Of a stretch of DNA of 64,000 nucleotides, positions 53,626-64,000 are shown in pieces. Below the pieces are notes generated by a model, which was given only the letters and a program-made list of their open reading frames with translations, was not told where the DNA came from and searched no databases. The stretch is taken from NCBI GenBank assembly GCA_036186865.1, contig AP025074.1:10912587-10976586 (forward strand), read 5' to 3'. Source of the DNA: Eustoma russellianum. Lineage: Eukaryota; Streptophyta; Magnoliopsida; Gentianales; Gentianaceae. A program made the position numbers and the translations under genes. Each line of letters opens with the position of its first letter. The stretch's first letter is position 1.

Positions 53626-53656
53626 GTTGCCTATATCAATCAGTGATATAGGCAAC
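53626..53656 (-). other. Stem-loop in LINE-2 3' region (first)
   Basis: A perfect 12-bp stem GTTGCCTATATC/GATATAGGCAAC with a seven-base loop; minus strand followed by GTTGGTACGT. Confidence 0.85.
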
Positions 53657-53693
53657 AATAGCGCAAGAAAGCCAACCCAATGGGAGACAAGAA

Positions 53694-56340
53694 TCAAAGG
53701 TGCAAATGTGGAACCGAAGGATCCAATAATATAGCTCCTCGAACCTCGCATGGTAAGCTTGTGAATGAAGAAAATATAACTACACCCTGATGCATGCAAC
53801 CCATGACGAGAGAGAGAATGTGCTGCTGCATTTGCTTCGCGTGGACAATGCTGCATTGTTGAAGCACTAAGACAAAGAAAGTGACTAGCTCGATGCAGAT
53901 CCACCAATAAACTACCAGAATATTGATCTGAGTTTGACAATAAGGATAACAACAAACGACAGTCAGTCTCCACAATTAGCCTATCATATTCTCTCGCGTA
54001 ATATAAGAGGCTATAAGTCAACGCCATAAGCTCGGCCCGCAGGGGTGTAACAAACGGTAAAGAAAAAGCAATCCCTGAAATAAACTCCCCCAAGTCATTA
54101 CGAAGTATGGCCCCTGCTACGGCACTTAACATTCACACCAAAGCATCAACGTTGAGTTTAAATCTACCTGAAGGGGGTAACTCCTAACGAACGAGACGAT
54201 GCCGTCTATGAAGCATTGATGGCGAAAATCGCCTATCCACCAGATGAGACAGCGACATTGAAAATTTATGTCCTTTAGTGGACGCACACCAAACATATAT
54301 TTGTTCACGAAGTCGCTCAAATAAATGTCTATATGAAAAAGAACTATCTCCAAATCGTATAGATGTATACTCTTTCCAAATCACCCATACAGCGAGAGAT
54401 GGAACCGTGGCACATAGTTGGCCGACCATGGTAGTGGCTGAAGATGTGCACCAACAACGAATTAGATACCCTTGAATTGTATGCCGCTGAGGAAAAGGTC
54501 CAGTAAATAAGATTGATAGCTCATGCCAAAGGGGTAGAATTAGCGGGCAATGTAGAAAAATGTGGTCTTGCATGTCAGAATGGGTCTTGAAAAAGACATA
54601 TTGCGACGGAAAGATCACTTGCCATGAGCATAGATTATCAACTAACGGCAATGCATGCATCCAAAACTTTCACAGAAAAAGCTTTGCCCCAGAAGGTAAC
54701 ATCGGCCACCAAACAAACTTGGAACACCCAAAAGAGGTCATATGCGTACATAATTGGCTATAAGCCGATCTCAATTAAAACTGCCCCGTCGAATCTGCAG
54801 TCCAGGAAACGCCATCAGGTGTATAAGCAACATGATGTTCCATGTATGAATGAATTTTACAAATGCGCTTCCAAGTGGGAGAATTATACAAGTTAGCGAA
54901 AACTACTTCCCGTCGCCCATACCGTTCTCGACTATATGTTGCCCAAAGGCTGTTTGAAGTGTGAAAGCGCCACCATAAAAGACTGTCATAAGCATGTTGT
55001 AACAAGTCCAAGTTACGGATTCCCAAGCAACCAAATTCCGTTGGGCAGCAGATCTTGTCCCAAGTGTGCCAATGATAACAATCTTTCCAAAGAAAATGAG
55101 CCATGTGCTTTAGAATTTCCTGCACTACACTTTTCGGGAGCTTTGAACTCGCCATAATATGCAATGGCATAGATCCTAGAACATGACGAATCAAGACCAA
55201 TCTACTCGCAAAGGATAAAAGCTTTGAAGCCCATGAATTCAATTTAGCGTCTACATGAGCTAACAAGGATGTGCAATAAGTTGTGTGTTAATACCTTCAT
55301 ATAAATATGATCCCAAGTATTTCATTGGCAAGTGCGTCAACCGCATGCCTAGCATATGCGAGTCTCTTGTTCCTGAAACGCTCGCACTTATGACCACCTA
55401 ACTTTCGTGAGAATTGACTAACTATCCCGAAGCATGTTGATAATCATCTAAAAAGGACCTGAAGCGTCGTAAATTTGCAACTGAACCATTAGGGAAAACC
55501 ACCAGGTCATCAGCAAACCCCAAAGGCGATATTTGGGTACACGGCCCGCATTAAAACCAATGATGGTTCCATCCTGCATCAATGATTTAAGCCCACGAGA
55601 AAAACCCTCTGCAGCTAGAATAAATAATAACGGAGATAATGGATCTCCCTACTTAACCCCCCTGGAGACTGGAGAGAATCTCGCTGGCTTACCATTAATG
55701 AGCACTGAACATTTTGTAGCAGACAAATTATTTAAAATGATACGAAAAAAGCGCTCATGAAAACCCATAGTCAATAATACCTGACGAAGATAGGACCAGT
55801 TTACCCTGTCAAAGGCTTTAGCCATATCAAGTTTAACAATAACATGACCACCATGTACTGGTCGGTCGAATACATGCACCGTTTCTTGTGCCGGTAATAC
55901 TTGCTCAGTAATATCACGACCCTTCAGAAAGCCCGCATGCTCCGAAGAGATTAACCGATGTAAATGATTTGCCAAAGAAGTAGCAATTAAGCGAGTGATT
56001 ACCTTGGCCAAGAAGTTTGTCAAACAAATGGGACGATAGCCAGAGAATGTTTACGGATTCAGAACTTTTGGTATTAAGGTAACAAGTGAAGCAGCAACCT
56101 GTCGCGGCGGAGGAATACCTAAGAAAAATTCATGCACTGCCTTATGCACATCCATCTATATAAATGGGCAAAAACGACGATAAAATGAGCCTGGGAATCC
56201 ATCTAGACCTACTGTGCTTGTGGGACTAAGTTCCCAAACTACAGTTTTCACCTCTAGCATTTCTGGTATAGCCATTAATATATTATTATCTCCCGCAGAT
56301 AGCAATGTTGGGATGTAACTAAGTATAGAAAGACATGACG
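53694..56340 (-). pseudogene. LINE-2 ORF2 (RT, zinc-binding segment, RNase H), broken
   Basis: RT starts within the IPTLLSAGDN...LSPTS region near 56320 and continues through KLDMAKAFDRVNW (about 55830) to the FADD catalytic motif near 55515, reached through a frameshift. Stops occur near 56160, 56050 and 55650. The zinc-binding segment (54184-54660) and RNase H (down to the natural end RGAILLDPSVPHLHL, stop at 53694) are also shifted. A longer frame, 54132-53350, continues past the natural end by frameshift and is not taken as genuine. Confidence 0.88.
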
Positions 56341-56344
56341 TAGC

Positions 56345-58892
56345 GTGTGGCTATACCAAAAATGCTAGAGGTGAAAACTACAGTTTGGGATCTTAGTCCC
56401 ACAAGCGCAGCAGGTCCAGATGGATTCCCAGGCTCATTTTATCGACGTTTTTGGCCAGTTATACAGATGGATGTCATAAGACTGCAAGAATTTTTCTTAG
56501 CTATTCCTCCGCCGCGACAGGTTGCTGCTTCACTTATTACCTTAATACCAAAAGTTCTGAATCCGCAAACATTCTCTGACTATCGTCCCATTTGTTTGAC
56601 AAACTTCCTGGCCAAGGTAATCACTCGCTTAATTGATACTCGTTTGGCAAATCATTTACATCGGCTAATCTGTCCAGAGCAGGCGGGCTTTCTGAAGGGT
56701 CGTGATATTACTGAGCAAGTATTACTGGCACAAGAAATGGTGCATGTATTTGACCTTGCAGTACGTGGTGGTCATGTTATTGTTAAACTTGATATGGCTA
56801 AAGCCTTTGACAGGGTAAACTGGTCCTATCTTCGTCAGGTATTATTGACGATGGGTTTTCATGAGCGCTTTTTTCGTATCATTTTAAATAATTTGTCTGC
56901 TACGAAATGTTCAGTGCTCATTAATGGTAAGCCAGCGGGATTCTTTCCAGTCTCCAGGGGGGTTAAGCAGGGAGATCCATTATCTCCGTTATTATTTATT
57001 CTAGCTGCAGAGGGTTTTTCTCGTGGGCTTAAATCATTGATGCAGGATGGAACCATTATTGGTTTTAATGCAGGCCGTGTACCCAAATATCGCATTTGGG
57101 GTTTGCTGATGACCTGGTGGTTTTCCTTAATGGTTCAGTTGCAAATTTACGATGCTTCAGGTCCTTTTTAAATGATTATCAACATGCTTCGGACAGTTAG
57201 TCAATCACAAAAGTCAGTTGGTCGTAAGTGCGAGCGTTTCAGGAACAAGAGCCTCGCATACGCTAGGCATGCGGTTGACGCAATTGCCAATGAAATACAT
57301 GGGATCATATTTATATAAAGGTATTAATCGCGCAGCTTATTGCACATCCATGTTAGCTCATGTAGACGCTAAATTGAATTCATGGGCTTCAAAGCTTTTA
57401 TCCTTTGCGGGTAGATTGGTCTTGATTACTCATGTTCTAGGATCTATGCCATTGCATATTATACGAGTTCAAAGCTTCCGAAAAGTTTAGTGCAGGCGAT
57501 TCAAAAGCGCATGGCTCATTTTCTTTGGAAAGATCGTTATCATTGGCGCGCTTGGGACAAGATCTGCTGCCCAACGGAATTAGGGGGCTTGGTAATCCAT
57601 AACTTGGACTTGTTACAACATGCTTATGACAGTCTTTTATGGTGGCACTTTCACACTTCAAACAGCCTTTGGGCAACATACAATCGAGAACGGTATGGGC
57701 CACGGGGAGTAGTTTCCGCTAACTTGTATGATTCTCCCACTTGGAAGCGCATTTGTAGAATTCATTCATACATGGAACATCATGTTGCTTATACACCTGA
57801 TGGCGTTTCTTGGACTGCAGATTTGACAGGGCAGTTTTCATTGAGATCGGCTTATAGCCAATTATGTACGCATATGACCTCTTTTGGGTGTTCCAAGTTC
57901 GTTTGGTGGCCGATGTTCCTTTTGGGGCAAAGCTTTTTCTGTGGAAGTTTTGGATGCATGCATTGCCGTTAGTTGATAATCTATGCTCATGGCAAGTGAT
58001 CTTTACGTCACAATGTGTCTTTTGCAAGACCCATTCTGACAAGCAAGACCACATTTTTCTACATTGCCCGCTAATTCTACCCATTTGGCATGAGCTATCA
58101 ATCTTATCTACTGGACCTTTTCCTCAGCGGCATACGATTCAAGGGTATCTAATTCGTTGGTGGCGCATGTCTTCAGCCACTACCGGCCAACTACGTGCCA
58201 CGGTTCCATCTCTCGCTGTATGGGTGATTTGCAAGGAGTATACATCTATACAATTTGGAGATAGTTCTTTTTCATAGAGACATTTATTTGAGCGACTTTG
58301 TGAACAAATATATGTTGGTGTGTGTCCACTAAAGGACGTAAATTTTCCATGTCGTTGTCTCATCTGGTGGATAGGCGATTTTCGCCATCAATGCTTCATA
58401 GACGGCGTCGTCTAGTTCGCTGGGATTTACCCCTTCAGGTAGATTTAAACTCAAAGTTGATGCTTCGGTGGGAAGGTTAGGCGCCGCAGCGGGGGCCATA
58501 CTTTGTAATGACTTGGGAGAGTTTATTTCGAGGGTTTCTTTTTCTCTACCGTCTGTTACACCCCTACGGGCCGAGCTTATGGCGTTGACTTATAGCCTCT
58601 TATATTACACGAGAGAATATGATAGGCTAATTGTGGAAACTGACTGTTGTTTGCTTTTATCCTTATTGTCAAACCGTTTATTGGTGGATCTGCGTCGAGC
58701 TAGTCACTTTCTTTGTCTTCATGCTTCAACATTGCAGCATTGTCCACGTGAAGTAAATGCAGCAGCACATTCTCTCTCTCGCATGGGCTGCATGCATCAG
58801 GAGCAGTTATATTTTCTTCATTCACAAGCTTGCCATGCGAGGTTCGAGGAGCTATATTATTGGATCCTTCAGTTCCACATTTACGCCTTTGA
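56345..58892 (+). pseudogene. LINE-2' ORF2 (RT, zinc-binding segment, RNase H), broken
   Basis: RT is open from 56347 to 57171: SAAGPDGFPGSFYRRF, PICLTNFLAK, KLDMAKAFDRVNW and QGDPLSPLLFILAAEG are all visible. The catalytic ISHLGFADD (FADD at 57102-57113) is in another frame, as in LINE-2. A zinc-binding part lies at 57864-58277 and RNase H from about 58455, with the first Asp in KVDASVG and about 21 bases missing near 58672 relative to LINE-2. The natural end RGAILLDPSVPHLRL stops at 58890-58892, in a third frame. It cannot make an active protein. Confidence 0.88.
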
Positions 58893-58929
58893 TTCTTGTC
58901 TCCCATTGGGTTGTCTTTCTTGCGCTATT

Positions 58930-58960
58930 GTTGCTTATATCACTGATTGATATAGGCAAC
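58930..58960 (+). other. Stem-loop in LINE-2' 3' region (first)
   Basis: GTTGCTTATATC/GATATAGGCAAC: same stem as 53626-53656 with one C to T change that still pairs as G-U in RNA. Followed by GTTGGTGCGT. Confidence 0.8.
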
Positions 58961-59104
58961 GTTGGTGCGTTTTCTTTTTTCGTTTTGCCTTTTGATTATG
59001 TTTACACCAATACTACATATAAAGCTATTTTTTATGATCATGCGAGGATGTTAATTCCGGAACGGCGCCACTACCCAACTACCACACAGCGGACTTTTAT
59101 TGGA

Positions 59105-59135
59105 GTTGCCTGTATTCATACTGAATGCAGGCAAC
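59105..59135 (+). other. Stem-loop in LINE-2' 3' region (second)
   Basis: GTTGCCTG/CAGGCAAC stem, followed by ATGGGTACGT. Confidence 0.8.
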
Positions 59136-60086
59136 ATGGGTACGTCCTCAAATTATGGTACTTTATTCTTCATCTCTACGACATTATTCTTTCTGAACTT
59201 TTTTGTTTTGAGGAACAACACATTATGGAGTGCTAGTTATCCACATTCGAGTATCCTAACGTCAGCCAGCTACATGTCTGCAGCAGGTGCAATTTAACCG
59301 TCCGGGAGCTACATCGCCTACATCATCTTGTTTCATGTCTTTTACACTTTGTGGTGCTTTACATGTTAATAGAACATTTGCCACTTTACATTCCGCAATT
59401 TATGTCATTCCTTTTTAGCAAGTGCTCTTGTAAACATTTCGCATTTCATTTACTATTTTGTAGGAGAGTCTCCTACAACCCATGTAACAACGGTATTCTT
59501 CCGCCACAAGTGAGGGCAAATTATGAATAAAAAGCCAGACGGTACCGCCCATCTTTCACTAAAAAATATATATATATTTGGTGAAAGACGGGCGGTACCG
59601 TCCAATGTTTTATTAAAATGAGAACCCTCACTTGTGGCGGAGGAATACCGTGGTTACATTAGGCAGCTAAAATATACGGGAGACTCTCCCAAAAGAAAAG
59701 CATAACGAAATAAAATATCTAGTGTCCAATACAATTTGAATGTGGAAAAACTAAATTAGAAATGACAAGCACACTTCTATTTCTTCAGTCTCAAACCTCA
59801 TGTAGCCCGTGCGATCATCGCCAATATAACTAAAATAGGAAAGTGAGTATCGAATAACCTACCGAGAAACAGCATGAACAAATAGAAAGAACACCATACC
59901 GAGTCAGCCTGCATTCTAAGAGAATACATGCATAGATAATAGAATCTGCATGCTTTCGGTGGCCGTTACCGGTTTAAAATCCACATGACCTCATGAACGG
60001 ACAAAGAAAGGGAAATGAGTAAGAAAGAATAATAAAACACAAGAGATAACAGGAAGACCAAAAAAAAGTGGCAACGTCATACCGCC

Positions 60087-60114
60087 GTTGCCTGTACCAC
60101 TGTGATACAGCAAC
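60087..60114 (-). other. Stem-loop in LINE-3 3' region
   Basis: GTTG-C-CTGTA/TACAG-CAAC with one bulged base; minus strand followed by GCGGTATGACG. A weaker partner lies near 59908-59932 followed by CGGTATGG. Confidence 0.65.
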
Positions 60115-60166
60115 ATCGTAATCATAAGAAGCTACAGTCCTCCACCTGAATTCATGGCAATTAATC

Positions 60167-61718
60167 TTAAAAACGTATAGCTGAAGTTGTAAGATCTGTT
60201 ATCAAATGACCTTGCACTGGTGGTTGAAGTGAAGATGGAGAGTTGTATAGCGTTGTGTTTGGGAACATATGACCATGCTGAGCCAAATGATGGGCTACCA
60301 TGTTAGCTTCCCGTGGAATGTAATGCAACGTACTATCTGACAGGCTCAAGAAGAGATGTAAACGGCTAAAAACATCCCAGTGTGCGTTGAGTATATCACG
60401 TGGAGGTTGAAGGATTGTTAAGCAGCCAGTCTCAACCAGCATGTGTTGGTGTGAAAAACTATAATGTATGAGACTATATATAGTGGCGTGGAGCTCAACC
60501 AGGTTTGGAGATAAACATGGTAGTGTATACGATATCGCCAAGCAAGCGCCCAGTTGAGTCTCTCAAAATGGACCCAGCCGATGCCATGATTCTGACCGCC
60601 GATGCGTCCACATTTAACTTTAGTTTACCAGACGGAAGGAGCAATCATTTCACAATTCTTACCCTTGGTATTTTTAAATGTGGATAGAAACCCATATCAT
60701 TAATAGTAGATATGTTTTCAACATGTTTTCTCCCTGAAAATGTTGCCGCCCAAGTATAGCACAATTGTCTTGTCATCATGTATATGTTTCAAGTAGAAAG
60801 GTCTCATCACCAAACACCATATTTGTATAGACTTTCCAAATAGACCAACATAAAAAGGAGGGCACGTCAATACGGTATTGTCCTATAAGGGTAGTTGAGG
60901 AAGAGGATAACCACCATCGCATTATATAAGAACGCACAGTGTAAGACGCAGGCAACAGTCCATTAAAAATCAACACAAACCTACTCCACATTTGCATAAC
61001 ACGAATGCACTGAAAGAAAATATGATCCACCGAAGCTGAAGAGTGCCTACAAAAAGGACATATACTCGGACAAGCTTGTAGGAATCGAACTAGATTTTCT
61101 TCAATCGGTAATGCTCCCTGAAATAACTGCCACATAAAAATGCTTGCAGATTTGGGCATAGAACGTCACCAAATAAACTTATGTGTGAATAGCGTTGGGT
61201 AATGATCTCTGCGGTCTTCATGGGCTTGCCGCAATTTTAAGGAGCCGTTGCTAGATGATTTCCAAAGCAGCTGGTAGACACTTGTTGCGAATGAATCTCC
61301 TTCAATAATCCATGGACCGGACACTTGCTGCGAATGAGTATATATTGTCTCCCATAGTCTTTTACGACCATATACAATGTGCTTTCCATAAACAACGGTC
61401 CAAGCCATATCTTGTTGAAGAGGTAACCATTTAAACCGAAATAAAGATGCCTGCGTGGAATGGTCAATATTGTGAAATTGTATACTGCTCGCCTGCCAGA
61501 TGATCCAGATGCTATTTTCACACGTAAACAAAGCATGTCGAAATCCCAACTTGAGCCGATAGAATTGAAGTTTATTGAGCCGATAGAATTGAAGAAGTGC
61601 GTAGACCACCAACATTCCATGTTAGAGATTTCATTGAGACATAGTATCAAAAGTAATATACGAGAGGCCAAGACGAACCTGCGTTGCGCTACGATTCAAT
61701 ATAGACAAAGGTGGCCTA
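60167..61718 (-). pseudogene. LINE-3 ORF2 C-terminal half, broken
   Basis: Frames 61166-61615, 60776-61159 and 60167-60541 hold, in order, the RT-thumb-to-zinc region, the zinc-binding segment (FMWQLFQGALPIEEN...CPFC...DHIFFQC) and RNase H from the Glu to the IPREANMVAHHLAQHG end. Frameshifts separate them, and the first RNase H Asp lies near 60610 in another frame. Confidence 0.85.
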
Positions 61719-62232
61719 TGTGAATTTTACCACAATTGAACAATAAGAGGAAACAGCATTGATCAAGAACAACAAATCAACTCATTGATCAACAGAACAA
61801 GCACGAAGGAATCAGCAAAATCAGAGAGAACGGAAGAGAATTTAGAAGAGAAAATGGGATTCTGTAAAACTTCAGAGAATGATCCCAATCGGTAACCGCT
61901 ACAACAGAAATACAAAAGAAAAAATGAGAAAAAGACCGAAATGCCCCTAATTAAAATCGTTGCTTTATTCATTACATCAGGGACAAAATAGTAACTTCCC
62001 TCTATTTGAACTTCTCCCGCCAAGCTTCTTCTTCCTCCCTTCTCTTCACTTCACCTTCCGCAATGTCCACTGCAAATCTTGCGTGCTCCCATCTACACGT
62101 TAGTTACTCACCCAGCTAGGTCCACCATTCGTAACCTAAACCTCTCAATTCCAACTTCCAAGCTCAAACCATCAGTCCGCTGCCTTCATATGGACTGATC
62201 ACTCTGCATCATCCAAGCCTTCTACTTTGACA
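61719..62232 (-). repeat. 3' LTR of copia-3 (514 bp)
   Basis: Minus strand TGTCAAAGTAG...GGTAAAATTCACA. The start is fixed by the purine tract; the end is fixed by the TG/CA rule and by the return of LINE-3 sequence. GCCTA (61714-61718) would be the target duplication to look for on the other side. Confidence 0.75.
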
Positions 62233-63924
62233 CCCCCCCTCAAGCTGCGCTTGGCATAGATGTTTCGAACCCCCAGCAGCCTCATAATTTCCTCCATTCT
62301 CTTAACGTCCAACGCCTTAGTAAAAACATCTGCTAATTGGAGATTGGTTCTCACAGGCATCAACTTCAGTACCCCTTGTTGCACCTTGTCTCTCACAACG
62401 TGGCAATCAATCTCGATGTGTTTCGTCCTCTCATGAAACACAGGATTCTCCGCAATATAAATGGCACTCTTACAGTCACAAAACAGCTCTACTGGCTCCT
62501 GATCATCAACGCCCAAATCCTTCAGCAAGTATAACAGCCACTGCAACTCACAGGTTGCCATAGCCATGGCCCTGTACTCAGCTTCAGCCGAAGATCTCGA
62601 AACTGTGGACTGTTTCTTAGCTCTCCATGACACCAACGCATCACCCAAAAACATGCAATACCCAGTAATTGATCGCCGCGTTTCATTGCATCCTCCCCAA
62701 TCTGCATCTACAAACCCCTTGAGTTTGAGATCTCCCGTTCTAGGAAATATAATTCCCTGCCCAACAGTCCCTTTTAGGTACCTAAGCACCCTATGTGCTG
62801 CTCTCAAATGATTTGTCGTTGGACAATCCAGAAATTGGCTTAATTGCTGGACTGCAAATGTAACATCTGGTCTAGTTATAGTTAAGTAAATGAGTTTGCC
62901 AATCAGCCTTCGATATTGCGTCACATCTGGTAATAACTCCGAGTCATTGTGAGTCAAGGCTGCGCGCGTCTCCATGGGACTTCTGGCAGGCTTTGAGTTC
63001 AAAAAACCTGCATGCTCTAACAACTCAACAGTATACTTCCGCTGATTGAGATATATCCCCCCCTCAGCCTTGGCCACCTCAAGCCCAAGAAAGAATTTCA
63101 AATCACCAAGATCCTTGATCTGAAATTTATTATTCAATGCTATCTTGATGTTCTGAATAGGTGTCAAACTGTCACAAGCAACAATTATGTCATCAACGTA
63201 AACAAGTAGAACAAGTAAAGAACCAGCAACCATCTTGGTGAATAATGTATAGTCACATCTGGATTGAGAGAATCCCTCAGCCAACAAAAAACGAGTAAGA
63301 ATGGCATTCCATTCCCTACTGGCCTGCTTCAATCCATACAGTGACTTTTTTTGGCTTGCACACCATGTCTGATCGGGGAAGTACCAGCCCCGGAGGTGGA
63401 TACATATAGATCTCTTCCTGAAGGTCCCCGTGCAAAAAAGCATTGTTCACATCCATCTGGTGAACAAACCACCTCCTTTTGGCTGCCAATGCCAATACCA
63501 GTCTAACAGTCGTCATTTTAGCAACGGGGGAAAAGGTGTCTTGGTAGTCAATACCATACTGCTGCGTATAACCCTTTGCTACAAGCCTAGCCTTGTATCT
63601 CTCCACCTCTCCATCTGATCTGTACTTAACTTTGTATACCCATCTACATCCAATGGGTGACTTACCCTTAGGGAGTGGCACAAGCTCCCAAGTGTGATTG
63701 TTCTCCAATGCTGTCAGTTCCTGAACCATGGCTGCTTGCCATTCAGGTGATCTAGCTGCTTCTGCATAAGACGCAGGCTCCACCTGTTGACCAATACTTA
63801 ACGCAAATGCTTTGTAACTTGGAGCTAATTGATCATACGAAATATAGTTGGAAAAGAGATGTGGATGAGTCTGTATTGAAGAGGGAGCATTACTGGTTAT
63901 GTGATTACACTGATAGTCTTGCAA
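62199..63924 (-). pseudogene. Copia-3 pol: RT and RNase H with one frameshift
   Basis: RT starts near 63780 (WQAAMVQELTALENNHTWELV), passes MDVNNAFLHGDL near 63440 and the catalytic YVDD (63189-63200), then RNase H (ADWGGCNETRRSITGY, SAEAEYRAMA, KHIEIDCHVVRDK). The last codons lie inside the LTR and stop at 62199. The only break I find is at a run of seven T (63346-63352, A on the coding strand): six would restore the usual KKSLYGLKQ reading. So the gene is nearly intact; the slip could also be a sequencing or assembly error. Confidence 0.88.
62233..62242 (-). other. Polypurine tract of copia-3
   Basis: Minus strand TGAGGGGGGG directly before the LTR. Confidence 0.85.
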
Positions 63925-64000
63925 ATAGACTGGTGGACGTTTGGCACGTTGTGGTCTTGAAGGTGTGATAGATGAGGTAGGCTGATGATTTTGATTTATA

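Larger units (their letters stand above)
53019..56340 (-). mobile_element. LINE-2: L1-type LINE, minus strand, 5'-truncated
   Basis: Minus-strand order is RT, zinc-binding segment, RNase H, 3' UTR, short A tract (plus-strand T run at 53019). Similar along its length to the plus-strand copy at 56345-59566, with about 5 percent difference in a short sample near the 3' end. I found no target duplication. The 3' end has a AGACGG/CCGTCT stem-loop (53032-53049). Confidence 0.9.
56345..59566 (+). mobile_element. LINE-2': plus-strand copy, head-to-head with LINE-2
   Basis: Begins at GTGGCTATACC, within a few bases of the 5' edge of LINE-2, and ends in AAAAAA at 59561-59566. Both arms therefore have their own 3' end. 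The two make an inverted repeat with arms of about 3.2 kb and almost no spacer; LINE-2 extends about 64 bp further 5'. Confidence 0.9.
59580..61718 (-). mobile_element. LINE-3: related L1-type LINE, minus strand, tail-to-tail with LINE-2'
   Basis: Its 3' end meets the A tract of LINE-2' across a TATATATATATTT stretch (59567-59579). It shares the 3' terminal block (CCTCACTTGTGGCGGAGGAA on the plus strand, 59626-59645) with LINE-2 but its protein is clearly more diverged. The 5' part is cut by the copia LTR at 61719. Confidence 0.85.
61719..64000 (-). mobile_element. Copia-3, minus strand, 3' half in window
   Basis: On the minus strand: RT, RNase H, purine tract, LTR (62232 down to 61719). It sits in LINE-3. 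The 5' half and 5' LTR lie beyond 64000, so completeness cannot be judged. RE1/RE2-like by RT sequence. Confidence 0.9.

Noticed and set aside
53350..54132. 260-codon RNase H variant with a novel C-terminal extension in LINE-2
   Set aside because: The natural C-terminus (RGAILLDPSVPHLHL) lies in another frame at 53694, so the extension arises from a frameshift into 3' UTR.
53019..59566. LINE twin-priming event
   Set aside because: Twin priming leaves one 3' end and an inverted 5' piece. Here both arms have full 3' ends and A tracts.
1..64000. Bacterial-type features: operons, ribosome binding sites, CRISPR, att sites
   Set aside because: The window is plant retrotransposon DNA. Its direct repeats are explained by LTRs and tandem units without spacers.

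Overview
This is a stretch of flowering-plant nuclear DNA built almost entirely from retrotransposons. The evidence is Ty3/gypsy and Ty1/copia elements primed by initiator-methionine tRNA (TGGTATCAGAG sites), LINEs that carry a C-terminal RNase H, and a Tat-lineage element with an antisense spliced gene. I found no host gene, tRNA, rRNA or CRISPR array. The species cannot be named from the sequence.

Layout. 1-6617: a chromovirus (Tekay/Del-like) with a 2.7 kb LTR and a decayed interior without an RT core. 6618-10658: 3' part of a non-autonomous element whose long gag-like frame continues into an unrecognised histidine-rich region, plus its LTR. 10659-27996: a tandem array of CRM-like elements (truncated pol, LTR, element A, LTR, element B, LTR). 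27997-28703: 5' end of a minus-strand copia element. 29355-45490: an old Tat-lineage element with gag but no recognisable pol, and an antisense multi-exon gene. It is split by a solo LTR (30325-39707), which is itself split by a second copy of the RT-less chromovirus (30895-39393, TSD CTCGT). 45567-47263: 3' end of a minus-strand copia. 48162-49876: a 5'-truncated LINE with an 18-bp target duplication. 53019-61718: three more LINE copies, arranged minus, plus, minus; the first two form a head-to-head inverted repeat with arms of about 3.2 kb. 61719-64000: 3' end of another minus-strand copia.

No element in the window is demonstrably autonomous. The best-preserved proteins are a 389-aa integrase-chromodomain reading frame (35542-36711), a 501-aa integrase frame that runs into its own 3' LTR (17393-18898), a copia RT-RNase H broken by one homopolymer slip near 63346, and the LINE RNase H at 48878-49876. 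The two chromovirus copies share the same internal losses, so they look like members of a non-autonomous family moved by enzymes supplied from elsewhere. Nesting gives a relative order: the Tat-lineage element is oldest, then the solo LTR, then the chromovirus, whose LTRs differ at only about six sites.

The observations I would follow first are: a hairpin-plus-TATA module array inside the chromovirus LTR, varying between copies; paired stem-loops, each followed by GGTAYG, near the 3' ends of all four LINE copies; the unrecognised HPKH-repeat frame of the element at 7626-9227; and the spliced antisense gene in the Tat-lineage element.
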